The notes under the pieces are model-generated. The model made no database searches, was not told where the DNA came from, and saw only the letters and a list, made by a program, of their open reading frames with translations. From Sporosarcina cascadiensis (GTDB taxonomy: Bacteria; Bacillota; Bacilli; Bacillales_A; Planococcaceae), in the NCBI RefSeq assembly GCF_009650995.1, contig NZ_WHVV01000005.1:164671-228670 (forward strand): 64,000 nucleotides of DNA. The letters are read 5' to 3'. This document shows, in pieces, positions 44,489 through 53,464 of this stretch (positions are counted from its first letter, which is position 1; every line of letters begins with the position of its first letter). A program made the position numbers and the translations under genes.

Positions 44489-45610
44489 TTGAATAAAATC
44501 AGAAACGCTACAACTATGCAATGGATGATATTTTCGATCCTGGCACTTTGCTGTATTACTACACTTATTTTTGTCAATCACAATTATTCATTTTATGACC
44601 GTCCGATCGCTGAGGTGGTCGATACGACAATGGAAGAGGCAATAGATGTAACAGATCTGCACGGCAATGAAGACACGCTGTTTATTCAGAACATCACAGC
44701 AGTGTTAAAAAACAGCGAAGAAAAAGGCCAACAGATCCATTTGAATAATAAATATTCCACTTCGGGTGCGTATGATCAGCAATACCGTATAGGAAACGAA
44801 CTTTTTGTTTCCATTGATTCGAAGACTGACGGGGATCTGGCAGGTACCATTACGGATGTGAAGCGTGATAAATATGTGCTCGTTGTTGCCTGGATTTTTA
44901 TCTTTACCTTAATACTTGTCGGGCATAAGCAAGGCCTGCTGGCGATCGCCAGTTTTGTGATCAATGTGTTGCTGCTGTCTTTCGCACTGGATATCTACGT
45001 GAATTACTCAAACGTCAGTCTGCTGTTGGTCTGCGGAATATGTATCCTGTTATTTACCGCGATATCGCTTCTTCTCGTCAGCGGGTTTAATGAAAAAACA
45101 TATGCGGCAATTGCAGCGACGCTCATCGCAACAGCTGCATCGCTGTCTGTGACTGCCCTTGTCATCTGGCTTACTTCCGGAAATGGTCTGCGTTATGAGG
45201 AAATGCAGTTTTTGACGCGTCCTTACCATACCGTGTTCATGGCGGGACTGTTCATTGGGTCGCTCGGTGCCATTATGGACGTGGCGATTACTATGTCCTC
45301 GTCGATTTTTGCCTTATATGAAAGAGACCGTGATATCTCAATAAAAGCACTGAGAGCATCGGGTATAGGAATTGGTAAAGATATTATGGGGACCATCACG
45401 AGTATTTTGTTCTTTGCCTATATCAGCGGCTCGATTCCAATGCTGATTCTTTATTTGAAAAATGCTTCTCCAGTCGGATTTGCACTTTCGATGAATTTGT
45501 CACTGGAGCTGGCACGCGCATTGGCGGGTGGAATCGGCATCGTGCTGACGATTCCAATCGGTCTGTACACGGCTATATTCTTCATCGAGCGAAAGAGGGC
45601 GAGAGTATGA
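44489..45610 (+). CDS. YibE/F-like membrane protein
   Basis: This is 373 residues from TTG 44489 (CAGGAGGATTTATT upstream). One N-terminal membrane helix is followed by an extracytoplasmic part of about 110 residues, then about seven helices. The conserved GSLGAIMDVAITMSSSIFAL segment and IGIGKDIMGTITSILFFAY are family marks. Function is unknown; YibE/F pairs are predicted transporters. It overlaps the next gene by 4 bp. Confidence 0.85.
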   Translation: MNKIRNATTMQWMIFSILALCCITTLIFVNHNYSFYDRPIAEVVDTTMEEAIDVTDLHGNEDTLFIQNITAVLKNSEEKGQQIHLNNKYSTSGAYDQQYRIGNELFVSIDSKTDGDLAGTITDVKRDKYVLVVAWIFIFTLILVGHKQGLLAIASFVINVLLLSFALDIYVNYSNVSLLLVCGICILLFTAISLLLVSGFNEKTYAAIAATLIATAASLSVTALVIWLTSGNGLRYEEMQFLTRPYHTVFMAGLFIGSLGAIMDVAITMSSSIFALYERDRDISIKALRASGIGIGKDIMGTITSILFFAYISGSIPMLILYLKNASPVGFALSMNLSLELARALAGGIGIVLTIPIGLYTAIFFIERKRARV

Positions 45611-46371
45611 ATGCACTAGTATGGCTCGCAGGAATTTTACTCGTATTAATGGTAATCGTTGGCGGAAAGAGTGGGGCACGGTCTTTCTTTTCGCTGTTCT
45701 TGAATTTTGGCGTAATCTTTTTTACGATGTTTTTCATGCTCGATCCATCTGCCAATCCCATTCTGATCACGTTCATTGCCAGCACGCTGATCGGATGTAT
45801 CAGTCTTTTCTATATTAATGAAGTAAACAGCAAAACGACGATTGCTTTTATTTCGACGATGATCACTATTGTGATAGTACTTTCTTTCATTGTTTTTGTT
45901 TCACAGAAACTGATGATACAGGGGTTTGGTGAGGAAGAGGAAGAGGCGATTGCGGGGCTGTCGCTCTATATCGGCGTGAACTTCATGAAAATCGGAGCTT
46001 CTGTCATTATTATGAGTACGATTGGTGCCATTATGGATGTAGCGATCTCGATTGCGTCCACCATGCATGAAGTGTGTAGGCATAATCCTGCAATCAGCAG
46101 GAAGGAATTGTTCAAAACAGGTATCAGCATCGGCCGTGATATTCTGGGAACAGATACGAATACACTGTTCTTCGCCTTTTTTGGAGGCTATCTAGCTCTG
46201 CTGATTTGGTTCAAGGATCTGGAGTATTCAATTGGAGAAATTATCAATTCTAAAATATTCAGTTCTGAAATGATTTTGATTCTTTGTGCAGGAATGGGCA
46301 TCGCACTGGTGATACCGATAGCTTCGTGGATTAATGCAAATTATTTAGTCAGAAGAAGAGAAAAGTCATAG
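45607..46371 (+). CDS. YibE/F-like membrane protein, second partner
   Basis: This is 254 residues with about seven membrane helices and a second copy of the family motif (STIGAIMDVAISIASTMHEV, ISIGRDILGTDTNTLFFAFFGGY). It starts with ATG 45607 overlapping the upstream stop (ATGA). It lacks the extracytoplasmic domain of its partner, so the two presumably form a heteromeric complex. A terminator follows. Confidence 0.85.
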   Translation: MNALVWLAGILLVLMVIVGGKSGARSFFSLFLNFGVIFFTMFFMLDPSANPILITFIASTLIGCISLFYINEVNSKTTIAFISTMITIVIVLSFIVFVSQKLMIQGFGEEEEEAIAGLSLYIGVNFMKIGASVIIMSTIGAIMDVAISIASTMHEVCRHNPAISRKELFKTGISIGRDILGTDTNTLFFAFFGGYLALLIWFKDLEYSIGEIINSKIFSSEMILILCAGMGIALVIPIASWINANYLVRRREKS

Positions 46372-46413
46372 GAGAAACAGCGGGATAATCATTCAGCTGC
46401 TTCTCTTTTTTTT
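46372..46413 (+). terminator. Terminator after yibEF-like pair
   Basis: GAGAAACAGC pairs with GCTGCTTCTC (one bulge), followed by eight T. Confidence 0.85.
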
Positions 46414-46422
46414 ACTCAAATA

Positions 46423-46436
46423 TGTAAGCGCTTACC
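46423..46436. promoter_or_regulatory. Candidate cre site before the glcDF operon
   Basis: TGTAAGCGCTTACC is one base from a perfect cre palindrome (TGTAAGCGCTTACA). It lies 10 bp before a TATAAT at 46447-46452, about 175 bp before glcD. CcpA repression in the presence of preferred sugars would fit a catabolic operon. Further down, TTAGACTA occurs twice (around 46557-46580) as a possible specific-regulator site. Confidence 0.65.
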
Positions 46437-46609
46437 AATATATTAGTATAATAGCGTACAATTTAGTACTAAATACATAGCAATTTGTTTGTGTGAACAA
46501 CTAAACGAAAAAATTCGACAGGTAATCTTGTGTACTTGTCTATATGAATAAAATAGTTAGACTATTAGAATTAGACTAATTAATCAAACGCTTAGAAAGG
46601 AGGAGCTGG

Positions 46610-48022
46610 ATGGACACACAAATACTGAAGCGGTTAGTCGCGATTACTGGAGAGGCACATGCGAAAACGACAGTTGCACAGAAGCTTGCGTATTCCTATG
46701 ACGCAACAGCCAACTTTCAGGCGATGCCGGATATTGTGCTGTCACCTTCTTCCATTGAAGATATACAGGAAATCGTCAAAGTCTGTGCGGAGTTTCAAGT
46801 GCCGATTGTCCCTAGAGGATCCGGGACAAATTTGGCGGCCGGTACGACGCCGACATCCGGTGGAGTGGTCTTGCTTTTCAATCGGATGAACAGAATTTTG
46901 GAGCTGGATGAAGAAAATTTAACTATTACTGTCGAACCCGGTGTTATCACCCAGACCATCAATGAAAAGGTCGCGGCGAGCGGTCTGTTTTATCCGCCTG
47001 ACCCGAGCTCAATGAGTATATCGACAATCGGCGGCAATGTCAGCGAGAACTCCGGCGGCCTGCGTGGTCTGAAATACGGCGTGACGCGGGATTATGTCAA
47101 AGCATTGAAGGTCGTCATGCCGACAGGTGAAGTGATAACGACGGGCGGCAAATTGGCGAAAGACGTGGCGGGCTATGATCTGACCAGTCTGTATGTAGGA
47201 TCAGAAGGGACGCTTGGAGTCATTGCGGAAATCACGCTCGGTTTGATTCCGGAACCAGAGACGAAGAAAACCTTGCTCGCTTATTATAATGATCTGGAAG
47301 AAGCGGCGGAGACGGTCTCTTCCATTATCGCTGCGAAGATTGTGCCGGCTACTCTTGAGTTTTTGGATAAAGGCACGATTCAGGCAGTGGAAGATTTCAT
47401 GCATATCGGCTTGCCGACTGATTGTGAAGCGATGCTGCTGATAGAGCAGGACGGTGATGAGGCGGTAGTTGATAAAGACATGGCGCTCGTGCATCAGCTC
47501 TGTATGGAGCATGGTGCCACCTCCGTCCAAATGGCAAAGTCAGCAGAAGAAGCGGCCCAGCTCAGTATCGCAAGGCGTGTGGCATTATCAGCATTGGCGC
47601 GTCTGCGGCCGACGACCATTCTGGAAGATGCGACGGTACCGCGGTCGGAAATTGCCAAGATGGTGAAGACCATTCAAAATATTGCTGTCAAATACAATCT
47701 GCTGATCTGTACATTCGGACATGCGGGAGATGGAAATCTTCATCCCACGATTTTGACAGATGAACGTGATCCGGAAGAAATGGAACGTGTGGAAGCGGCA
47801 TTCGCCGAGATTTTCGACCGTGCCATTCAACTCGGCGGCACTATTACTGGAGAACACGGGGTAGGCGAAATGAAATCTCCTTATTTGGAGTGGAAGATCG
47901 GGCCTGAAGGAATCGCTGTCATGAAGAGTATTAAGCAGGCGATCGATCCGCTCAATATTATGAACCCGGGAAAGATGTTTGCGAAGGATATGAAGAAAAG
48001 GATTGTGGTGCAGCATGAGTAA
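46610..48022 (+). CDS. glcD: FAD-linked oxidase, glycolate oxidase subunit GlcD-like
   Basis: This is 470 residues of the VAO-type flavoprotein family. FAD-binding stretches are VPRGSGTNLAAGTTPTSGG, NVSENSGGLRGLKYGVTRDYV and TSLYVGSEGTLGVIAE; the C-terminal cap has FGHAGDGNLHPTI and GGTITGEHGVGEMK. It oxidises a 2-hydroxy acid (glycolate or D-lactate). The RBS AAAGGAGGAGCTGG is strong. The 3' end overlaps glcF by 8 bp. No glcE is present, as in Bacillus ysfCD. Confidence 0.92.
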   Translation: MDTQILKRLVAITGEAHAKTTVAQKLAYSYDATANFQAMPDIVLSPSSIEDIQEIVKVCAEFQVPIVPRGSGTNLAAGTTPTSGGVVLLFNRMNRILELDEENLTITVEPGVITQTINEKVAASGLFYPPDPSSMSISTIGGNVSENSGGLRGLKYGVTRDYVKALKVVMPTGEVITTGGKLAKDVAGYDLTSLYVGSEGTLGVIAEITLGLIPEPETKKTLLAYYNDLEEAAETVSSIIAAKIVPATLEFLDKGTIQAVEDFMHIGLPTDCEAMLLIEQDGDEAVVDKDMALVHQLCMEHGATSVQMAKSAEEAAQLSIARRVALSALARLRPTTILEDATVPRSEIAKMVKTIQNIAVKYNLLICTFGHAGDGNLHPTILTDERDPEEMERVEAAFAEIFDRAIQLGGTITGEHGVGEMKSPYLEWKIGPEGIAVMKSIKQAIDPLNIMNPGKMFAKDMKKRIVVQHE

Positions 48023-49325
48023 CGCTCAACCAGAAGCCATCCGGCAGGCGTTCGTTACGCACGTAGATGAAAATCGGCTGATGGACTGCATGCGCTGCGG
48101 GTTCTGTTTACCTGCCTGCCCCACATATATTCATTCAGGTTATGACGAAACCCAGTCACCGCGGGGACGCATCGCCTTAATGAAAGCAGTGAGAGACGGC
48201 GTGGTGGAATGGGACGGATCAATTGAAGAATCATTTGATCTATGTCTCGGCTGCCGTGCATGTGAACCCGCCTGTCCCGCCGGCGTGCAGTATGGAACAT
48301 TGATTGAAGAGACACGAGACGCAATTGTTTCGGCAAAACAGCTGTCAGTGACAGAGAAGGCCATCCGTAAAGGTGCATTTGACCATCTATTCGCTGATCA
48401 GAAGCGGATGAAGCAGGCAGTCGGACTTGTACGGTTCTATCAGAAATCCGGCCTGCAGAAAGTGGTCAGGAAAGTCGGCTTTCTGGACTTGTTCCCGCCG
48501 GTTATGCGGGATATGGAAAAAGTCTTGCCGGATCCGCCGAAGCGCCGGAATGTGCTGATTCATTTGGAAGCGAAGAAAACGAAGGTAGCGTTCTTCACCG
48601 GCTGTCTGATGGATACGATGTTTCAGGAAACGAATCGCAACACGATTGATCTGCTGGAATATCTCGGCTGTGAAATCGTCATCCCGAAAAACCAGCAATG
48701 CTGCGGTGCGCTGCAGGGGCACAGCGGCGAGATGGACCGCGCAACCCGCAATGCCAAAGCGAATTTAGAAGCATTCGATGCCGAAAATGTAGACTTCATC
48801 GTCAACAACGCAGGCGGATGCGGTGCATTTCTGGCAGAATATGACCGTTTATTCGAACAGGACGCAGCACTTTCAGCAAAAGCGAAAGAGTTTGTTGAAA
48901 AGCAGACCGACATCTCTTCACTGCTCGTACAGCTGGGCATCGTGGAGAAACTCGCTGCACGTCCGGGTTCTGACATAAAAGAATTGATTACTTATCAGGA
49001 TTCCTGTCACCTGCGCAACGTCAATGGCGTGATCAATGAACCTAGAGAGATCCTGCGCGCCATGAACGATGCGGTATTCGTGGAACTGCCCGGTGCCCGC
49101 CTATGCTGCGGATCCGCCGGTATCTATAACTTGCTGCAGCCCGAAATGGCCATGACCATTCTGGACGCCAAGATGGAAGAGGTGCAAGACATACAGGCAA
49201 CCGTCATCGTAACCACCAACCCGGGCTGTCTGCTGCAAATGAAAGTAGGTGTAGAAAGGGAGGGACTCTCACAAACATCAAGAGCTGTTCACATCGTTGA
49301 TTTGATTCATGAAAAGTTATTCTGA
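48015..49325 (+). CDS. glcF: Fe-S subunit, glycolate oxidase GlcF-like
   Basis: This is 436 residues with two [4Fe-4S] ferredoxin motifs (CMRCGFCLPACP and CLGCRACEPACP near residues 25-90) and two CCG domains (NQQCCGALQGHSGEM and ARLCCGSAGIYN). It passes electrons from the flavoprotein to the membrane quinone pool. The start ATG 48015 lies inside the end of glcD. It is followed 23 bp later by the TRAP binding protein. Confidence 0.93.
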   Translation: MSNAQPEAIRQAFVTHVDENRLMDCMRCGFCLPACPTYIHSGYDETQSPRGRIALMKAVRDGVVEWDGSIEESFDLCLGCRACEPACPAGVQYGTLIEETRDAIVSAKQLSVTEKAIRKGAFDHLFADQKRMKQAVGLVRFYQKSGLQKVVRKVGFLDLFPPVMRDMEKVLPDPPKRRNVLIHLEAKKTKVAFFTGCLMDTMFQETNRNTIDLLEYLGCEIVIPKNQQCCGALQGHSGEMDRATRNAKANLEAFDAENVDFIVNNAGGCGAFLAEYDRLFEQDAALSAKAKEFVEKQTDISSLLVQLGIVEKLAARPGSDIKELITYQDSCHLRNVNGVINEPREILRAMNDAVFVELPGARLCCGSAGIYNLLQPEMAMTILDAKMEEVQDIQATVIVTTNPGCLLQMKVGVEREGLSQTSRAVHIVDLIHEKLF

Positions 49326-49348
49326 TAAAAAACTGGAGGGAAATGAAA

Positions 49349-50392
49349 ATGAAAATGAAAAAGAAGAGTGTACTAGGGGCGATTGGATTATCAGCTATGC
49401 TGATGCTGGCGGCATGTTCATCAGACAAAGAAGGAGAAACATCTGCAGACAGCGGTAAAGCGGAATCAGAGGGTAAATCCTACAACCTGAAAATGTCCGT
49501 AACTGTCAATGACTCATCCACTTGGTATCAGGCGGCAGACAAATTATCGAAAGACCTGAAAGAAGAAACAGACGGCCGGATCAATATCGAAGTCTTCCCG
49601 AATGAACAATTATCAAACGGCGACCAAGGTAAAGGCGTCGAGCTCCTGACAAAAGGACAGACTGACTTGAGCCTTCACTCCACGATTATCTATTCCATCC
49701 TTGATGATCGTTTCGGAGTAGCGAGTGCACCGTTCCTGTTCAAAGATAAAGACGGCGTGGACAAAGTATTCAACGGTGCCGGCGGAGAAGCCATCGCAGA
49801 AATCCTCAATGAAAAGAACGTAGAGCTGCTTGGCTTTGGGGAAAACGGTTTCCGTCAGATCACTAACAGCAAAAAGGAAATTAAGTCACCGGCTGACATG
49901 AAAGGTCTGAAAATTCGTATTCCTGGAATTACGATGTATACCGACCTATACCGTGCTTTAGGTGCAGATCCAACGACTATGGCATTCTCTGAAGTCTTTA
50001 CAGCGCTGCAGCAAGGAACGATTGACGGCCAGGAGAATCCGATCGATGTCATTCATTCGTCCAAGCTGAGCGAAGTACAGGATTACTTGACGACTTGGAA
50101 CTATTCTTATGACCCGCTTGTATTAGGGATCAATAAAAAGTTGTTTGACTCCATGAGTGCAGAAGATCAGGAGCTGGTGAAGAAGCTGGGTAAAGAAGCA
50201 GCGGAGTATCAAGTAGAGCTGGCACGTGAAACGGAAGCGAAGCAAATTGACGAGCTGAAGGATGCGGGGATGCAGTTTTACGCACCGACTGAGGAAGAAT
50301 TAGCGGTGTTCACAGAAGCGGTACAGCCTGTTTATGAAAAATACGAAGATATCTGGGGTAAGGATCTGTTAGAAAAGTTCCGCGACCAATAA
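49349..50392 (+). CDS. dctP: TRAP transporter solute-binding protein (DctP family)
   Basis: This is about 347 residues. The lipoprotein signal ends in LMLAACSSD (Cys about 23); the mature DctP fold has SVTVNDSSTWYQAADKL, GRINIEVFPNEQLSNGDQG, and the ligand-anchoring GLKIRIPGITMYTDLYRALGADPT with Arg. It also has FTALQQGTIDGQENPID. TRAP systems take up organic acids. I chose ATG 49349, 8 nt after GGAGGG; two more in-frame ATGs flank it. Confidence 0.95.
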   Translation: MKMKKKSVLGAIGLSAMLMLAACSSDKEGETSADSGKAESEGKSYNLKMSVTVNDSSTWYQAADKLSKDLKEETDGRINIEVFPNEQLSNGDQGKGVELLTKGQTDLSLHSTIIYSILDDRFGVASAPFLFKDKDGVDKVFNGAGGEAIAEILNEKNVELLGFGENGFRQITNSKKEIKSPADMKGLKIRIPGITMYTDLYRALGADPTTMAFSEVFTALQQGTIDGQENPIDVIHSSKLSEVQDYLTTWNYSYDPLVLGINKKLFDSMSAEDQELVKKLGKEAAEYQVELARETEAKQIDELKDAGMQFYAPTEEELAVFTEAVQPVYEKYEDIWGKDLLEKFRDQ

Positions 50393-50410
50393 GGACTGGA
50401 GGGTGGATAC

Positions 50411-50896
50411 ATGGGAAAGGTACTCAATAGATTAGAAGAGTGGATTGTCGTCATCGTGTTGTCCATCATGTCCACCATTGCATTCGTGAACGTGCTATCC
50501 AGAGGGTTTGCCAATTATTCATTTTCCTTTACGGAGGAAATCACAGTAAATTTGTTTGTCATGTTGACATTTGTCGGAACGGCCATTGGTGTGCGTGAAT
50601 ACGCGCACCTTGGCTTTACGCTGATTTACGACAGAGGGAACAGACTGCTGAAGAATATCATCACGATTTTGGTAGGCTTGATGATGGTGCTATTATTTTT
50701 CATTCTTTTATTTTATGGAATTAAGATGGTGCAGTATCAGGTGGATATGGGGCAGAAAACGCCTTCTCTTGGCTGGCCACAATGGTGGTTCTCGATGTCG
50801 ATGCCGATTGGAGCATTCTTCTGTTTGATTCGCTCCATTCAAGCAACAATCACGGAATTCCGTCAGCAAAATGGGAAGGGAGAGCAGCCATTATGA
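50411..50896 (+). CDS. dctQ: TRAP transporter small membrane subunit (DctQ family)
   Basis: This is 161 residues with four membrane helices and the family marks FTEEITVNLFVMLTFVGTAIGVREYAH and GWPQWWFSMSMPIGAF. The start ATG 50411 follows GGAGGGTGGATAC. The stop overlaps the dctM start (ATGA). Confidence 0.94.
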   Translation: MGKVLNRLEEWIVVIVLSIMSTIAFVNVLSRGFANYSFSFTEEITVNLFVMLTFVGTAIGVREYAHLGFTLIYDRGNRLLKNIITILVGLMMVLLFFILLFYGIKMVQYQVDMGQKTPSLGWPQWWFSMSMPIGAFFCLIRSIQATITEFRQQNGKGEQPL

Positions 50897-52215
50897 CAGC
50901 TATTATTTTATTCGGCCTGTTTTTTATCTTAGTTATGCTTCGAATGCCGATTGCTGTAGCGCTGGCGATCTCATCCATTGTGGTGCTCTTTACAGGCAGC
51001 GGGTTATTCGGCTTGGAATTAGTAGCAGATATTATGTATACGAGTGTGGCGAAGTTTACGCTGCTTGCGATTCCGTTTTTCATTTTGGCGGGCGTCATTA
51101 TGGAGCACGCAGGGATCTCGAAGCGCTTGATTGATTTTGCACAAGCTTTGGTCGGTCACCGGAAAAGCGGAATTATCTTTGTTACCGTGATGACGGCGAT
51201 TTTCTTTGCTGCCATCTCTGGCTCCGGCCCGGCGACTGTAGCGGCAATCGGCGGTATTTTGATTCCGGGCATGGTAAAGAACGGGTATAAGACCGAAACA
51301 GCAGCCGGCTTAGTTGCGAGTTCGGGTGCAATTGGGATTATCATACCGCCCAGTATCGCATTTATCGTGTTTGCGGTCGTAGCAGGTGATCAAATTCCTG
51401 TTTCTATCGGACGGCTGTTCATGGCAGGCGTGATTCCAGGACTGTTATTAGGTGCAGGTTTCATCCTGGCAGCCATGTTTGTCAGACGCCGGCAGGAAAA
51501 GCGCGAAGGCCCGATAGCTGCTCAGCAGAAAACAGAGCCGGCTTCCGGAAAAGAACGTTTACAGGCATTTGTCAGTGCGATCTGGGGATTGCTGATTCCG
51601 GTCATTATACTGGGCGGGATTTACGGCGGGTTTTTCACGCCGACAGAAGCCGCAGTTGTCGCCGTATTCTATAGCTTGTTTATCGGTTTTTTCATTTACC
51701 GCGAATTAACGCTGAAGAAACTGTACGATATTTTGGTGGCGGCAGGCATTCAGACAGCGGTTGTCATGTTCATCGTCAGTGCGGCAAGTGTGTATGCGTA
51801 TATCATTACGACGGAGCAGATTGCCACACAGGTATCCAACGTCATGCTGGGTATTTCCGATAATAAAATTATTATTCTGCTGCTGATCAATATCATTCTA
51901 TTGATTGCGGGGATGTTTATCGACGCAATTTCTGCCTATTATATTTTCGTGCCGATTTTATTGCCTATCGTGCTGTTGTTTGATGTGGATCCCACCGTAT
52001 TCGGTGTGTTCATGACAGTCAACTTGGCGATCGGACTTTTTACACCGCCTGTAGGTCTCAACTTGTTTGTGGCCGCCGGGATATCGAATATGTCGATTGG
52101 ACAGGTATCGAGAGGGGTCTTGCCTTTCGTTGTCTCCTCGATCATTATTTTGTTCCTGATTACGTATATTCCTCAAATATCCACATTTCTGCCAGACTTA
52201 TTAAATATTAAATAG
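50893..52215 (+). CDS. dctM: TRAP transporter large permease (DctM family)
   Basis: This is 440 residues with about twelve membrane helices. Family stretches are FAAISGSGPATVAAIGGILIPGM, SSGAIGIIIPPSIAFIVFA and GLFTPPVGLNLFVAAGI. The start ATG 50893 overlaps dctQ; the longer upstream frame is not used. It forms the sodium-coupled channel with DctQ. It sits in the middle of the catabolic operon, so the operon encodes its own uptake system. Confidence 0.95.
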   Translation: MTAIILFGLFFILVMLRMPIAVALAISSIVVLFTGSGLFGLELVADIMYTSVAKFTLLAIPFFILAGVIMEHAGISKRLIDFAQALVGHRKSGIIFVTVMTAIFFAAISGSGPATVAAIGGILIPGMVKNGYKTETAAGLVASSGAIGIIIPPSIAFIVFAVVAGDQIPVSIGRLFMAGVIPGLLLGAGFILAAMFVRRRQEKREGPIAAQQKTEPASGKERLQAFVSAIWGLLIPVIILGGIYGGFFTPTEAAVVAVFYSLFIGFFIYRELTLKKLYDILVAAGIQTAVVMFIVSAASVYAYIITTEQIATQVSNVMLGISDNKIIILLLINIILLIAGMFIDAISAYYIFVPILLPIVLLFDVDPTVFGVFMTVNLAIGLFTPPVGLNLFVAAGISNMSIGQVSRGVLPFVVSSIIILFLITYIPQISTFLPDLLNIK

Positions 52216-52233
52216 ATACAGGGAGGGATGCTT

Positions 52234-52992
52234 GTGAAACTGAAAGGCCAGACAGCGATCGTCACGGGGGCAGCCAGCGGTATTGGCGCCCGGACGGCCC
52301 TCCTTCTCTCTCAAGAAGGAGCTAATGTTGTTTTAGTCGACTTAAACAGCTGCCGCAGCACTCTGAATGACATTCAAGAATCACGAGAAGAAGCGGGAGT
52401 CCTAGAGTGTCTGGGCGATATTCGGGATAGTGAGTTTGTAAGCGCCGTCATCGCGAGAGCATCCGATACATTCGGCGAATTGCATATCCTAATTAATAAC
52501 GCGGGCACATGCAGCAGAAACAGTTTAGAAACCATGACACTTGATATGTGGGACCGCGACATGGATACAAATGCAAAAGCTGCATTCCTGTTTACTCAAG
52601 CGGTTGTTTATCCGCATATGATGGGACAAAAGTACGGGCGGATCATTAATATCAGTTCGATTTCGGGAATGAATGGCGGTGTCATCTCCGGCGGTTCCAA
52701 AGACGGCAGATCCGGGCCGGCCTACTCGGCTTCCAAAGGTGCAATAATTGCACTGACGAAGTGGGTGGCGAAAGAGCTGGGGGAATACGGGATCACGTGT
52801 AATTCAGTGGCACCCGGGGCAACTGAAAGTGCGATTACGGCAGGTATTGAATACGATGTCAGCGGCCAGGCGGTCAAACGGATCGGCACACCTGCTGATA
52901 TCGCACAGGCTGTTTTATATTTTGCATCATCCGAATCAAGCTATACGACAGGACAAATTCTGAAAGTTGATGGAGGGTACAGTTTTGGATAA
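52234..52992 (+). CDS. Short-chain dehydrogenase/reductase
   Basis: This is 252 residues from GTG 52234 (GGGAGGGATGC upstream). It is a classical SDR with cofactor loop TGAASGIGART (about 10-20), LINNAG, catalytic Ser in NISSISG, YSASKG and the C-terminal TGQILKVDGGY. An Asp after the second strand (LVDLN) suggests NAD rather than NADP. It is FabG-like; in this operon it would oxidise a 3-hydroxyacyl or similar intermediate (inference). It overlaps the next gene by 8 bp. Confidence 0.9.
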   Translation: MKLKGQTAIVTGAASGIGARTALLLSQEGANVVLVDLNSCRSTLNDIQESREEAGVLECLGDIRDSEFVSAVIARASDTFGELHILINNAGTCSRNSLETMTLDMWDRDMDTNAKAAFLFTQAVVYPHMMGQKYGRIINISSISGMNGGVISGGSKDGRSGPAYSASKGAIIALTKWVAKELGEYGITCNSVAPGATESAITAGIEYDVSGQAVKRIGTPADIAQAVLYFASSESSYTTGQILKVDGGYSFG

Positions 52993-53458
52993 TCGTATTC
53001 AAGCGGTGTATGACGGCACGACGAATCGCATCATCGGACGTTTGAAGAAAGATATTGATTTGTTTGAAGGCATTATTGAAATATGCAAAGAGCATAGCGT
53101 GGAAGCGGCACAGTTTCAATGTATGGGCTCTCTCGCATACGCCACATTCGTACAGCTGGATCAGAATGAGGACAAGTCCCTGCAGTATTCCAATCGGATT
53201 GTCACGGACACTCCGGTTGAACTGCTGACAGGCACGGGCTTTGTCGGTCACAGCGCAGAAGGAGAACTGGAAGTCCATTTTCACGGATTATTCGTTGATT
53301 GCAATAAAAATATCAATGGCGGTCATTTCATCGGCGGTGAAAATCCGATTGCCATCACAGTGGAGTTTATAATTTTTCCCCTGCTGGATGCTGCCATGCA
53401 GCGGCGCCCGGATGAAATTTCGGGTATCCCTGTATTCCACTTTTTAGAGAAGGAGTGA
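52985..53458 (+). CDS. PPC-domain (DUF296) protein
   Basis: This is 157 residues from TTG 52985, with ATGGAGGGTACA upstream, inside the end of the SDR gene. The single PPC fold shows RLKKDIDLFEGIIEICKEHSV, QFQCMGSLAYATFVQL and the C-terminal loop LEVHFHGLFVDCNKNINGGHF with histidines that could bind metal. In plants PPC domains accompany AT-hook DNA-binding proteins; bacterial ones are of unknown, possibly enzymatic, role. Its place between SDR and ligase implies a metabolic function. Confidence 0.8.
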   Translation: MDNRIQAVYDGTTNRIIGRLKKDIDLFEGIIEICKEHSVEAAQFQCMGSLAYATFVQLDQNEDKSLQYSNRIVTDTPVELLTGTGFVGHSAEGELEVHFHGLFVDCNKNINGGHFIGGENPIAITVEFIIFPLLDAAMQRRPDEISGIPVFHFLEKE

Positions 53459-53464
53459 AGAATT

